Source: Streptomyces albospinus (GTDB lineage Bacteria; Actinomycetota; Actinomycetes; Streptomycetales; Streptomycetaceae). Taken from it: a stretch of 64,000 nt of DNA. Below, in pieces: positions 33,025 to 42,036 of this stretch. The DNA is taken from the NCBI RefSeq assembly GCF_014648695.1, contig NZ_BMRP01000014.1, forward strand, positions 126,453 to 190,452. Reading direction: 5' to 3'. The notes under the pieces are model-generated. The model ran no database searches, had not been told where the DNA came from, and was given only the letters and a program-made list of their open reading frames with translations. Numbering within the stretch: position 1 is the stretch's first letter; every line of letters begins with the position of its first letter. The position numbers and the translations under genes were made by a program.

Positions 33025-33726
33025 TCAGCTCGCGCTGGCCAGCGACAGCTTCGCCGCGAAACCGAGGAAGGCGGCGCCGGCGCCCGCGGACAGCCCGGCC
33101 GTCAGCCGCTTGCGGCGCCGGAAGGTCGCCGCCAGGAACGTCCCGCTGAAGATCAGGACCGAGAGGTAGGTGAAGCTGAACAGCTGCGCCCACGCGCCGA
33201 GGGCCAGGAACGACAGCACCGGGTGCGCATAGGACGGGTCCACGAACTGCACGAAGAAGGAGATGAAGAACAAGATCGCCTTCGGGTTGAGCAGGCTGAC
33301 CACCAGCGCCCGGCGGAACGGCCGTTCGGCGGCCTCCTTGGGGCCCGGGGCCGCCGCCGTGGCGCCGGCGTCCTCGGCGTCCCGTACGGCCGCGCCGTCC
33401 CGTACGGCCTTGCCGGCCCGGCCGCCGCGCCACAGGGACCAGGCGCCGCGCAGCATCCCGACGGCCAGCCACGTGAGGTAGCCCGCACCGGCGAACTTCA
33501 CGATGCCGAAGAGCAGCGGGCTGGCCTTCAGCAGCGAGGCCACCCCGCCCGCGGACAGCGTCATCAGCACCGTGTCGCCGCACAGCACGCCCGCCGCGGC
33601 GCGGTACGCCACCCGCCGGCCGCGCCGGGCGGCCACCGAGACGACATAGAGCGAATTGGGGCCCGGCAGCAGAATGATCAGTGCCAGGCCCGCCAGATAC
33701 GTGGACAGATCCGTTATTCCGAGCAT
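33025..33726 (-). CDS. LysE/RhtB-family amino-acid exporter
   Basis: This 233-residue integral membrane exporter has six hydrophobic segments. The family start YLAGLALIILLPGPNSLYVV contains the conserved PGP(N) motif, and the second half holds RRALVVSLLNPKAILFFISF. LysE-type carriers export excess amino acids (leucine, threonine or homoserine types are closest here). A charged Ala-rich loop separates the halves. It is divergent from tipA, and its start lies 130 bases from that gene's MerR-type promoter. Confidence 0.92.
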   Translation of the reverse strand: MLGITDLSTYLAGLALIILLPGPNSLYVVSVAARRGRRVAYRAAAGVLCGDTVLMTLSAGGVASLLKASPLLFGIVKFAGAGYLTWLAVGMLRGAWSLWRGGRAGKAVRDGAAVRDAEDAGATAAAPGPKEAAERPFRRALVVSLLNPKAILFFISFFVQFVDPSYAHPVLSFLALGAWAQLFSFTYLSVLIFSGTFLAATFRRRKRLTAGLSAGAGAAFLGFAAKLSLASAS

Positions 33727-33826
33727 GGCCGGAAGGATGCCACCGGGCGTCCGGTGCCCCACCGGCCGTTCACCATCCGGACCGCCGCAGCCGGCCGCCC
33801 GTATCCGTATCCGCACGGCTGCGGGC

Positions 33827-33857
33827 TTGCACCTCACGCGGCGTGAGGACCCATCGT
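33827..33857 (+). promoter_or_regulatory. tipA-type MerR-activated promoter
   Basis: TTGCAC (33827-33832) and CATCGT (33852-33857) are 19 bases apart, the long spacing of MerR-controlled promoters. The spacer holds the palindrome CCTCACG-CGG-CGTGAGG (33832-33848), the TipAL operator type. The layout mirrors the thiostrepton-inducible ptipA of S. lividans. Confidence 0.85.
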
Positions 33858-33891
33858 GAAGCGCGTACCGATGACCGACGAGGGAGCGGAA

Positions 33892-34650
33892 GTGAGCTAT
33901 TCGGTAGGGCAGGTCGCCGGTTTCGCCGGGATCACGGTGCGCACCCTGCACCACTACGACGAGATCGGGCTGCTGGCGCCCGGCGAGCGCAGCCACGCAG
34001 GTCACCGCCGCTACGGCGACCACGACCTGGACCGGCTCCAGCAGATCCTGTTCTACCGCGAACTCGGCTTTCCGCTCGACGAGGTGGCGGTCCTCCTGGA
34101 CGATCCGGACGCGCACCCGCAGGAGCACCTGCGGCGCCAGCACGACCTGCTGACCGCGCGGATCGGCAAGCTCCAGGACATGGCCGCCGCCGTGGAACAC
34201 GCGATGGAGGCACGCAGAATGAACGTACGGCTCACCCCGGAGGAGAAGTTCGAGGTCTTCGGGGACTTCGACCCGGACCGGTACGCCGCCGAGGTGGAGG
34301 AGCGCTGGGGCGGCACCGACGCCTACAAGGAGTCGCAGCGGCGGACGGTCGCGTACACCAAGGACGACTGGAAGCGGCTGGGGGCGGAGTTCGACGCCAT
34401 CCACCGCAAGATGGCCGACCTGCTGGAACAGGGTGTCCCGGCGGACTCCGAGGCGGCGATGGACGTCGCGGAGGAGCACCGCCGCTTCATCGGGGGCGCC
34501 TACTACGACTGCACCTACGAGATCCACACCGGGCTCGGCGAGATGTACGTCGCGGACGAGCGGTTCACCGCCACGTACGAGGCGATCCGGCCCGGTCTGG
34601 CCGTCTACCTGCGGGACGCGATGCTGGCGAACGCGGTCCGGCATCTGTGA
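33892..34650 (+). CDS. tipA: TipA: MerR-family thiopeptide-responsive autoregulator
   Basis: This 252-residue TipAL-type protein activates its own promoter on binding thiopeptide antibiotics. The GTG at 33892 (MSYSVGQVAGFAGITVRTLH) was chosen because it matches the TipAL start, has GAGGGAGCGGA upstream, and lies after the promoter; the GTG at 33856 lies inside the -10. The MerR HTH covers residues 1-70 and a coiled coil about 75-110. The TipAS ligand domain begins at Met110 (MNVRLTPEEKFEVFGDFDPD), the internal start that yields TipAS in S. lividans. The Cys at residue 207 in YYDCTYE matches the ligand-reactive Cys207, whereas the position of Cys214 is Gly. Confidence 0.93.
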   Translation: MSYSVGQVAGFAGITVRTLHHYDEIGLLAPGERSHAGHRRYGDHDLDRLQQILFYRELGFPLDEVAVLLDDPDAHPQEHLRRQHDLLTARIGKLQDMAAAVEHAMEARRMNVRLTPEEKFEVFGDFDPDRYAAEVEERWGGTDAYKESQRRTVAYTKDDWKRLGAEFDAIHRKMADLLEQGVPADSEAAMDVAEEHRRFIGGAYYDCTYEIHTGLGEMYVADERFTATYEAIRPGLAVYLRDAMLANAVRHL

Positions 34651-34782
34651 GGTGAGGACGGGGGCGCCTCTTGCGCGTGCGGGGGTCTCTTCCTGCGCGG
34701 GCGGGGGCGCCTCCCGGCGGATGCGTGGGGGCCGGGGGGCCCGCACGGCCGCGGGCGCTGCGGCCCGCTGCGGCCCGCCTGC

Positions 34783-35148
34783 TCAGCTCAGGGGGGCCAG
34801 GACCACGGCCGTGCCGTAGGCGCACACCTCGGTGCCGACGTCGGCGGCCTCGGTGACGTCGAAGCGGAACATGAGCACCGCGTTCGCACCGCGGGCGCGG
34901 GCCTGCTCCACCAGCCGCTCCATGGCCTGGTTGCGGGTCTCGACGAGGGTCTTGGTCAGCCCGCGCAGCTCGCCGCCGATCATCGACTTCAGGCCGGCGC
35001 CGATCTGGCTGCCGAGGTGCCGCGAGCGGACGGTCAGGCCGAAGACCTCGCCGATCACCCGGTCCACGTGGAAGCCCGGGACGTCGTTCGTGGTGACCAC
35101 CAGGACGTCCGCCGCCTGCTGTCCGCCGCCGTACTCCTCGATGCCCAT
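34783..35148 (-). CDS. YbjQ/UPF0145-family protein
   Basis: This 121-residue YbjQ-type protein contains the conserved VVTTNDVPGFHVDRVIGEVF, GLTVRSRHLGSQIGAGLKSM and GANAVLMFRFDVTEA stretches. The family forms pentamers of unknown function and is sometimes labelled heavy-metal-binding without strong evidence. The ATG at 35148 follows GGAGGTGCGGATC. It is isolated between tipA and the DedA gene. Confidence 0.92.
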   Translation of the reverse strand: MGIEEYGGGQQAADVLVVTTNDVPGFHVDRVIGEVFGLTVRSRHLGSQIGAGLKSMIGGELRGLTKTLVETRNQAMERLVEQARARGANAVLMFRFDVTEAADVGTEVCAYGTAVVLAPLS

Positions 35149-35449
35149 GATCCGCACCTCCTTGCGGCCAGCATCACCCGGCCCGGCGGGGGCGGCCACC
35201 GGTCGGGGAGCGGTCGGGTGGCAGGCGCGGAGCCGCGCCTGCCACCCGGCGCGGATCCGCGGCGGCACGGAGCCGGGGGTTCCGGGGGCTGCCCCGGAAC
35301 CCCCGGCTCCGCAGGCCCCCGGTCCTCCGGCTGGAACCACGGGGCGGCATAGTCCGTTGATAGCTTTGGGCCGCACACTGCGCCTGCACCCCCGCTTTTG
35401 CTCGTCGCATCGCGCGACCCGGCGCCCTCGACCCAGGAGCCTTCACCCC

Positions 35450-36169
35450 GTGAATACCCTCGCGCTCGGCCCCCAGTGGCTGGACCCGGACTATCTCCTC
35501 CAGACCTTCGGTCTGGTCGGCCTCCTGTTCATCGTCTTCGCCGAGTCCGGCCTGCTGATCGGCTTCTTCCTGCCGGGTGACTCGCTGCTGTTCACGACCG
35601 GGCTGCTGGTGACGGCGAACAAGCTGCACACCCCGCTGTGGGCGGTGTGCCTGCTGGTGGTGCTGGCCGCCGTCCTCGGCGACCAGGCCGGCTACCTCTT
35701 CGGGCGCAAGGTCGGCCCGTCCCTCTTCAAGCGGCCCGACTCGCGGCTCTTCAAGCAGGAGAACGTCGAGAAGGCGAATCTCTTCTTCGAGAAGCACGGC
35801 CCGAAGTCGCTGATCCTGGCCCGTTTCGTGCCGATCGTGCGGACGTTCACGCCGATCATCGCCGGTGTGAGCCGGATGAACTACCGCTCCTTCATCACCT
35901 TCAACCTCATCGGCGGTGCGATGTGGGGCGCCGGGGTGACGCTGCTGGGCGCCGCGCTGGGCAACGTCGCGTTCGTGCACAAGAACATCGAGCTGATGCT
36001 CGTGGCGATCGTGCTGATCTCCGTGGTCCCGATCGTCATCGAGTACCTCCGGGCGCGCGGCAAGGCGGCGAAGGAGCCGGCGGGCGCGGCCGGCCGCTCG
36101 GCGACGGGCTCGGACCGGCCCCTGGGCGCCCCGGCCGACGGCCGGCGCGGGCGGCACGCCAAGCGCTGA
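35450..36169 (+). CDS. DedA-family membrane protein
   Basis: This 239-residue DedA (SNARE-associated/VTT) membrane protein has five to six hydrophobic segments. The signature motifs are FAESGLLIGFFLPGDSLLFT, LGDQAGYLFGRKVGP and LARFVPIVRTFTPIIAGVSR, including the essential acidic and Arg residues. Family members are linked to proton-coupled lipid-carrier (undecaprenyl phosphate) recycling at the inner membrane. The GTG at 35450 follows AGGAGCCTTCACCCC. The C-terminal 35 residues are a basic disordered tail. Confidence 0.93.
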   Translation: MNTLALGPQWLDPDYLLQTFGLVGLLFIVFAESGLLIGFFLPGDSLLFTTGLLVTANKLHTPLWAVCLLVVLAAVLGDQAGYLFGRKVGPSLFKRPDSRLFKQENVEKANLFFEKHGPKSLILARFVPIVRTFTPIIAGVSRMNYRSFITFNLIGGAMWGAGVTLLGAALGNVAFVHKNIELMLVAIVLISVVPIVIEYLRARGKAAKEPAGAAGRSATGSDRPLGAPADGRRGRHAKR

Positions 36170-36322
36170 CGCCCCGCCGCCAGCACCCGGCCCCGCTCCC
36201 GCACTGCCGCATCCCACAACACGCGCTCCCGAAAAACGTGGCACCCGGGCAAGCGCCACGACTCCGTATACGGCATCGTGTCCATGACCGGTCGGCAGGA
36301 GGCGTAAGAGGAGCGGAGAGAC

Positions 36323-38092
36323 GTGGTGTCGGACCCACCGCGCGGGCAGCGCGGCAGCAGCGGCAACGGCGCGGGCAAGAGCAGCGGCGGCAGCAGCGCC
36401 GACGGGACTTCGGAGCGGGCCGGTCTACCCGAGGAGCGCAAACCGCAGTCGGACGAGGCGCACAGCGCCTTCACACCGCCACTGGGTGTGCCGCTGCCGC
36501 CGCTCCCCGAGGAGGAGCACCCCACCTCCGAGTTCGCGCTCCCCGACGGCCTGCGTCCGGAGACGCCGGCCGAGCACGAGGGGTCGGCGTTCGCGCCGCC
36601 CGGGAGCACCACCGGGCAGACGCCGCTGCCGGGGACCGTCGCCGGCGGTCTGGCGTTCACCCCGCCGCACGGCATACCCGTCCTCAGCCTCACCAAGGAG
36701 GCTCCGTGGCAGGACCGGATGCGCACGATGCTCCGGATGCCGATCCACGAGCGGCCGGTGCCCGAGCGCGTGGAGCGCGCCGAGGACGAGACCGGCGGCC
36801 CCGCCGTCCCCCGCGTGCTCGACCTGACGCTGCGCATCGGCGAGATCCTGCTGGCCGGCGGCGAGGGCGCCGAGGACGTCGAGGCGGCGATGTTCGGCGT
36901 GGCGCACGCGTACGGGCTGGAGCGGGTCGAGCCGACCGTCACGTTCACGCTGCTGTCGATCTCGTACCAGCCTTCGCTGGTCGACGACCCGGTCACCGCG
37001 AGCCGGACGGTGCGGCGGCGCGGTGTCGACTACAACCGGCTGTCCGCGGTCTTCCGGCTGGTCGACGACATCACCTCCGAGGGCATCACCCTTGAGGAGG
37101 CGTACCGCGGTCTGGCCGAGATCCGGCGGAACCGCCACCCGTACCCGAGCTGGGCGCTGACGCTCGCCTCCGGGCTGCTCTCCGGCGCGGCGAGCATGCT
37201 GGTCGGTGGCGGGGCGCTGGTGTTCGCGGCGGCGGCGGTGGGCTCGATGCTCGGCGACCGGCTGGCGTGGCTGGCGTCCGGGCGCGGGCTGCCGGAGTTC
37301 TACCAGTTCGTGTGCGCGGCGATGCCACCGGCCGCGATAGGGCTCGCGTTCGGCCTGGCGCACTCCAACGTGCAGGCGTCCGCGGTGATCACCGGTGGGC
37401 TGTTCGCGCTGATCCCGGGGCGGGCGCTGGTCGCCGGTGTGCAGGACGGGCTGACGGGTTACTACATCACCGCCGCCGCGCGTCTGCTGGAGGTCGGCTA
37501 CCTGATCGTCGGCATCGTCGTCGGCGTGCTGTCGGTGCTCTATATCGGGCTCCAGATCGATCCCGGCCTCAAGCGGCTCAACCCGGAACAGGCGTTGCAG
37601 CTCTACAACGCGCCGCTGGTGCAGACCGGCGCGTCCATGCTGCTGGCGCTGGCGTTCTGCGTGCTGCTCCAACAGGAGCGGCACACGGTCGCGTTCGCGA
37701 CCCTGAACGGCGGGGTCGCCTGGGTCGTGTACGGGGCGCTGAACGTCACCGCCGGCTTCAACGCCGTACCGTCCACGGCCATCGCCGCCGGACTCGTCGG
37801 CCTCTTCGGCCAGTTGCTCTCCCGGTACCGCTACGCCTCGGCGCTGCCGTACGTCACCGCGGCGATCGGCCCGCTGCTGCCCGGTAGCGCGACGTACTTC
37901 GGGCTGCTCAACTTCGCCCAGGGCAATCTGCTGGAGGGCATCTCGTCGCTGATCCGGGCCGCCTCGCTGGCGCTCGCGATCGCTGTCGGGGTCAACCTGG
38001 GAAGCGAGGTCGCCCGGCTGTTCCTGCGGGCGCCGGGCATCACGGAGGCGGGCGCGGGCCGCCGGGCGGCCAAGCGGACCCGCGGCTTCTAG
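36323..38092 (+). CDS. Threonine/serine exporter family (ThrE-like) membrane protein
   Basis: This 589-residue ThrE-type transporter exports threonine or serine. It has a disordered N-terminus of about 165 residues, then the cytoplasmic ThrE part (LDLTLRIGEILLAGGEGAED, TVTFTLLSISYQ, GITLEEAYRGLAEIRRNRHP), and about ten membrane helices ending in FLRAPG. The start is the first of two consecutive GTG codons after GAGCGGAGAGAC. The long Ser/Gly/Pro N-terminus is typical of streptomycete members. No partner gene is adjacent. Confidence 0.9.
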   Translation: MVSDPPRGQRGSSGNGAGKSSGGSSADGTSERAGLPEERKPQSDEAHSAFTPPLGVPLPPLPEEEHPTSEFALPDGLRPETPAEHEGSAFAPPGSTTGQTPLPGTVAGGLAFTPPHGIPVLSLTKEAPWQDRMRTMLRMPIHERPVPERVERAEDETGGPAVPRVLDLTLRIGEILLAGGEGAEDVEAAMFGVAHAYGLERVEPTVTFTLLSISYQPSLVDDPVTASRTVRRRGVDYNRLSAVFRLVDDITSEGITLEEAYRGLAEIRRNRHPYPSWALTLASGLLSGAASMLVGGGALVFAAAAVGSMLGDRLAWLASGRGLPEFYQFVCAAMPPAAIGLAFGLAHSNVQASAVITGGLFALIPGRALVAGVQDGLTGYYITAAARLLEVGYLIVGIVVGVLSVLYIGLQIDPGLKRLNPEQALQLYNAPLVQTGASMLLALAFCVLLQQERHTVAFATLNGGVAWVVYGALNVTAGFNAVPSTAIAAGLVGLFGQLLSRYRYASALPYVTAAIGPLLPGSATYFGLLNFAQGNLLEGISSLIRAASLALAIAVGVNLGSEVARLFLRAPGITEAGAGRRAAKRTRGF

Positions 38093-38343
38093 GGCCTGTC
38101 CGACGGGCCGGGGCCGGAAGGCCGGGGCCGGAAGGCCGGGGCCGTGGGCAGAATTCCCCTCTCCGGTTCCCGGTAAAACCCCGGGTGATATCGGCTGTGG
38201 TTTTACATGCGAGCAGTCGGGAATTCGGCGGGCCGCCGGCGATTTCCGTCCGGATTTTCGCTGTCGCATCGGAACGGTCTTGTCAGCCGATGTGGCGGAC
38301 GCTACGTTCATGGCGTTCGGCGCCGAGCGGCGCCAGGGCCGGA

Positions 38344-38386
38344 CCCCTGCGCTCCTCCTGGCAGCCGGCCGGGAGGAGCGCAGGGG
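38344..38386. terminator. Strong 15-bp hairpin upstream of the RiPP-like cluster
   Basis: CCCCTGCGCTCCTCC (38344-38358) and its exact complement (38372-38386) form a 15-bp perfect stem with a 13-base loop. There is no T run. It probably insulates the cluster from the ThrE gene 250 bases upstream. The rest of 38093-38505 holds a GGCCGGAAGGCCGGGGCC duplication near 38105-38140 and no gene. Confidence 0.6.
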
Positions 38387-38505
38387 CCCGCCGCGGCCCG
38401 GCTCCTCGAAAGGCCTCCTGAACATGCGCCAAGTAAAGAAGAGATGAGTTAACTTACGCGGCCGTATATTCCCGCCACGGAATCGCGGGGCTGTGTGCCG
38501 GTGGC

Positions 38506-38545
38506 TCAACTTACCCATAACTTTACGCCGGGCGCGCCATGTTAG
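38506..38545 (+). promoter_or_regulatory. Conserved promoter/operator element, copy A
   Basis: The block begins TCAACTTACCCATAACTTTA and ends CATGTTAG; it recurs at 43490-43528 with one length difference. It also contains AACTTAC/AACTTTAC direct repeats 11 bases apart, and a further AACTTAC lies at 38451. It is 94 bases before the ABC transporter start. Positional recurrence ahead of two cluster operons implies a shared activator or sigma factor. Confidence 0.65.
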
Positions 38546-38638
38546 CTTCGAACATCTTGACGACGAGTCCCTATAAGACAGGGCTGTTCTCTTGGTCGCG
38601 CACGCGCCGTGACCGTCGTCAAAACGGGGGGAGCACTC

Positions 38639-40573
38639 ATGGCGAGTCATGCCGACAAATCGAGCCTGAGTAGCAAGACCGGACGCGGCGCCGGATCGGT
38701 CTCGCGGGTCGTCAGACAACACACCACGCTGCTCGCCACGGGCGTGCTGCTGGGTCTGCTGGGCGTGGGCGCCTCGCTCACCCAGCCGTGGTCCATCGGA
38801 AAACTGATCGAGGCGGCGGGCAAGGGCGAATCGCTGGCCTTCCCGATCGTCCGGCTCGTCGCTCTCTTCTGCGTGGGCGCGGTCTTCTCCTCGCTCCAGG
38901 CATACGTCATCGGGCGAGCCGGCGAGAACATCGTCCACGACGTCCGCCACCTGCTGACCGGGCGGCTGCTCCGCGCCGACCTCACCGAGTTCGGGAAGCG
39001 GCCCCAGGGCGACATCCTCACCCGCACGGTCACCGACACCTCGCTGGTGAAGATCGCCCTCTCGCAGAGCCTCGCCCAGCTGATCGTCAGCGGCGCCACC
39101 GTGATCGGCGGCGTCGTGCTGATGTTCCTCATCGACGTGCGGCTGATGCTCATCACCATCGCCTGCCTCGGAGCCGCCAGCCTCATCTCCCTCTCCATCG
39201 CACGCAAGTTGCGCAGGGTGGCGCTGCAAAACCGGGACGACACCGGTGAGTTCGGCGTCGCTGTACAGCGCGTGCTCGCCGCGCTGCCCACGGTCAAGGC
39301 GTCCCGCGCCGAGCCGCGGGAGGCCGCCCGCATCGGCAAGCTGGCCGAGCGGGCGCGGCGTTCGGGCATCCGGGTCAACGCCTACAACGCCCTGTTCACG
39401 CCGTCCATGAACGTCGGTACGCAGGGCGCGCTGGCCGTCGTCGTCGGTGCCGGCATGGCCTGGGTGGCCCGCGGCGAGATGAAGATGGCCGACCTGACCA
39501 CGTTCATCATGTACCTGTTCCAGCTGGTGTCGCCGCTGGTGATGTTCTTCATGGGGATAGGCCAGTTCATCCAGGGCCGGGCCGCCATCCAGCGCGTCGA
39601 CGAGCTCGCCCGAATGCCCCAGGAAGGCAACGGGAACGAGGACGCACAGGGGCCCGTGCCCATCGCGCCGCTCGCCCTGCACCTGCCGGCGGTCGAGTTC
39701 CACGACGTGCGGTTCGGGTACCGACGGGGCGAGGAGGGGGACCGGACGCAGGTCCTCCACGGCGTCTCGCTCACCGTGCCGGCGCGTGGGCTGACGGCGG
39801 TGGTCGGGCCCTCGGGCGCGGGCAAGACCAGCATGTTCCAGCTCATCGAGCGCTTCTACGCGGTGGACGGCGGCGTCATCCTGCTCGGCGGGCAGAACAT
39901 CGAGACGCTGCCGCTCGACACCGTCCGCGGGCTGGTCGGCTACGTCCAGCAGGACAGCGCGACCATGCGCGGCACGGTCCGGGAGAACCTGACCTACGCC
40001 CATCCGCACGCGAGCGAGGACGACATCTGGGAGGCGGTGGAGATGGCCGGCCTCACCTCGGTGGTCGCCACTCTCCCGAAGGGGCTCGACACCGAACTCG
40101 GCGACCAGGGAAGCGGGTTGTCCGGCGGGCAGCGCCAGCGCCTGTGCATCGCCCGTACCCTGCTCCAGAAGCCCGCGGTCATGCTGCTGGACGAGGCCAC
40201 CTCCAACCTGGACTCCGACTCGGAGCGGGATTTCCGCGACGTGCTGCGCCGGGTCTCCCAGCAGTGCGCGGTCATCGCCATCGCCCACCGCATCTCCACG
40301 GTGGTCGACGCCGAGAAGATCGTGGTGCTGGAGGGCGGCCGGGTCCGCGCCACCGGAGTGCACCAGGACCTGATGGAGCACGACGAGCTGTACCGGCGGC
40401 TGGCGGGCTCCCAACTGCACGCCGGGACGGCTCCCGTCGCCGCGGCGACCTACTGGGTCCGCGGCGAACCGGGGGCGGGTCCGCTCTCGTCCGCGCTCGG
40501 CTGGCCCCAGTGGGGCAGCCTCAACGAGCAGACGGTGCGGCTTCGGCCCATCAGGATCGAGGAGCAGTGGTGA
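38639..40573 (+). CDS. ABC exporter, fused membrane and ATPase domains
   Basis: This 644-residue half-transporter exports a product or peptide and works as a homodimer. The N-terminal 330 residues form a type I exporter membrane domain with about six helices. The ATPase follows: Walker A VVGPSGAGKTSMFQLI at about residue 390, signature LSGGQRQRLCIARTLL, Walker B AVMLLDEATSNLDSDS and switch His in IAIAHRISTV. There is no N-terminal C39 peptidase domain, so leader cleavage must be done elsewhere. About 55 extra residues follow the ATPase (YWVRGEPGAGPLSSALGWPQ), which is unusual. Its stop overlaps the FAD enzyme start (GTGA). The ATG at 38639 follows GGGGGGAGCACTC. Confidence 0.9.
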   Translation: MASHADKSSLSSKTGRGAGSVSRVVRQHTTLLATGVLLGLLGVGASLTQPWSIGKLIEAAGKGESLAFPIVRLVALFCVGAVFSSLQAYVIGRAGENIVHDVRHLLTGRLLRADLTEFGKRPQGDILTRTVTDTSLVKIALSQSLAQLIVSGATVIGGVVLMFLIDVRLMLITIACLGAASLISLSIARKLRRVALQNRDDTGEFGVAVQRVLAALPTVKASRAEPREAARIGKLAERARRSGIRVNAYNALFTPSMNVGTQGALAVVVGAGMAWVARGEMKMADLTTFIMYLFQLVSPLVMFFMGIGQFIQGRAAIQRVDELARMPQEGNGNEDAQGPVPIAPLALHLPAVEFHDVRFGYRRGEEGDRTQVLHGVSLTVPARGLTAVVGPSGAGKTSMFQLIERFYAVDGGVILLGGQNIETLPLDTVRGLVGYVQQDSATMRGTVRENLTYAHPHASEDDIWEAVEMAGLTSVVATLPKGLDTELGDQGSGLSGGQRQRLCIARTLLQKPAVMLLDEATSNLDSDSERDFRDVLRRVSQQCAVIAIAHRISTVVDAEKIVVLEGGRVRATGVHQDLMEHDELYRRLAGSQLHAGTAPVAAATYWVRGEPGAGPLSSALGWPQWGSLNEQTVRLRPIRIEEQW

Positions 40574-42036
40574 GCAGCACCGACGTGGCCATCGTCGGCA
40601 CCGGACCCAACGGCCTGGCGGCCGGCGTGGTCCTGGCCCGGGCCGGCCTGAGAGTCGAGCTCCACGAAGCGGCCGAGACCATCGGCGGAGGGCTGCGCAG
40701 CGCGCCGCTCTTCGACAGCGGCGTCGTGCACGACATCTGCTCCGCCGTCCACCCCATGGCCGCCGCCTCCCCATTCTTCCGCGCGTTCGACCTCGCGGCC
40801 CGCGGGGTCGAGCTGCTGCATCCCGAGATCAGCTACGCCCATCCGCTGGACGGGGGCCGGGCCGCCCTGGCCTACCGCTCGCTGGCGGACACCTGCGCGC
40901 ACCTGGGCCCCGACGGCCCGCGCTGGCAGCGGCTGATGGGCCCGCTGCTGGAGCACAGCGAAGCCGTCGTCGACCTGATCCTCGGCGGGCAGCGCAGTCT
41001 GCCGCGCGACCCCGCCGCCGCCCTGCTGCTGGCCGGCCGGGTGGCCGTCCACGGCACCGGGCTCGGCGCGGCACGCTTCCAGGGCGAGGAGGCGGCGGCC
41101 CTGCTCACCGGCGTCGCCGCGCACGCGGTCGGCAGGCTGCCGAGTTTCGCGGCCGGCGCGGTGGCCATGCTGCTCGGCCACCTGGCGCACGGGACGGGAT
41201 GGCCGCTGCCGCGCGGCGGCAGCGCCCGTATCGCGGAGGCGATGGCCCAGGACATCAGCGCGCACGGCGGCGTCTTCCACACCGGGCACACGGTGGAGGA
41301 CCTGGCACAACTGAGCGGCGCGCGGGCGGTGTTGCTCGACACCAGCCCCAAGGGCTTCCTGGCCCTCGCGGGCGGCCGGCTGCCCCGTTCCTACGCGCGC
41401 GGCCTCTCGCGCTTCCGCTACGGTCCGGGCGCCGCCAAGGTCGACTTCCTGGTCTCCGAGCCGATCCCCTGGGCCGACCCCGCCGTGGGTCGCGCCGGAA
41501 CGGTGCATCTGGGCGGCACCCATGCCGAGATGGTCCGCCAGGAGACCAGGAACGCACGCCGGGTGCGGACCAGGGAGCCGTTCGTCCTGCTGGTGGACCC
41601 CGCGGTGACCGATCCGGGACGTGCGCTGCCCGGGAAGCGGCCCGTGTGGGCGTACGCGCATGTGCCGAACGGCGATCCCACCGACCCCTACGACCTGGTG
41701 CGCGCCCGCATCGAGCGCTACGCCCCGGGGTTCGGGGACACGATCCTCGCCCACCGCTCCGTGCCCGCCGCCGCGTACGAGACCTACAACCCCAACTACG
41801 TGGGCGGGGACATCGGTTCGGGCGCGATGACGCTGTACCAGAGCATCGCGCGGCCCGTGCCCCGCGTCGACCCCTACCGCACACCGCTGCCCGGAGTCTT
41901 CCTGTGCTCCTCGGCCACCCCTCCGGGGCCCAGCGTGCACGGCATGTCCGGCTATCTGGCCGCAATTTCCGCGCTGCGGCACCGTTTCGATATACGTAAC
42001 GTGCCCGAGCTGTCACCGAAGGCTGCCGCTATTTAA
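40570..42036 (+). CDS. FAD-dependent oxidoreductase of the phytoene-desaturase-like type
   Basis: This 488-residue flavoprotein opens MSSTDVAIVGTGPNGLAAGV, a Rossmann FAD motif with GxGxxG and a downstream Glu (VELHEAAETIGGGLRS). The C-terminal FAD motif is ATPPGPSVHGMSGYLAA. It belongs to the NAD(P)/FAD-dependent amine-oxidase/phytoene-dehydrogenase-like superfamily. Its 4-base overlap with the ABC exporter shows one operon. In the context of the peptide precursor it may oxidise or reduce the modified peptide, or act on a tailoring intermediate. This role is inference. Confidence 0.85.
   Translation: MSSTDVAIVGTGPNGLAAGVVLARAGLRVELHEAAETIGGGLRSAPLFDSGVVHDICSAVHPMAAASPFFRAFDLAARGVELLHPEISYAHPLDGGRAALAYRSLADTCAHLGPDGPRWQRLMGPLLEHSEAVVDLILGGQRSLPRDPAAALLLAGRVAVHGTGLGAARFQGEEAAALLTGVAAHAVGRLPSFAAGAVAMLLGHLAHGTGWPLPRGGSARIAEAMAQDISAHGGVFHTGHTVEDLAQLSGARAVLLDTSPKGFLALAGGRLPRSYARGLSRFRYGPGAAKVDFLVSEPIPWADPAVGRAGTVHLGGTHAEMVRQETRNARRVRTREPFVLLVDPAVTDPGRALPGKRPVWAYAHVPNGDPTDPYDLVRARIERYAPGFGDTILAHRSVPAAAYETYNPNYVGGDIGSGAMTLYQSIARPVPRVDPYRTPLPGVFLCSSATPPGPSVHGMSGYLAAISALRHRFDIRNVPELSPKAAAI

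Noticed and set aside
33856..34650. Upstream GTG as the tipA start
   Set aside because: It lies inside the promoter -10 box; the GTG at 33892 has a ribosome site and matches the known TipAL N-terminus.
36425..40774. 1449-codon open frame on the minus strand
   Set aside because: It is antisense to the ThrE and ABC transporter genes. Long stop-free antisense frames are common at this G+C content, and the product is an Arg/His/Asp mix with no domain.
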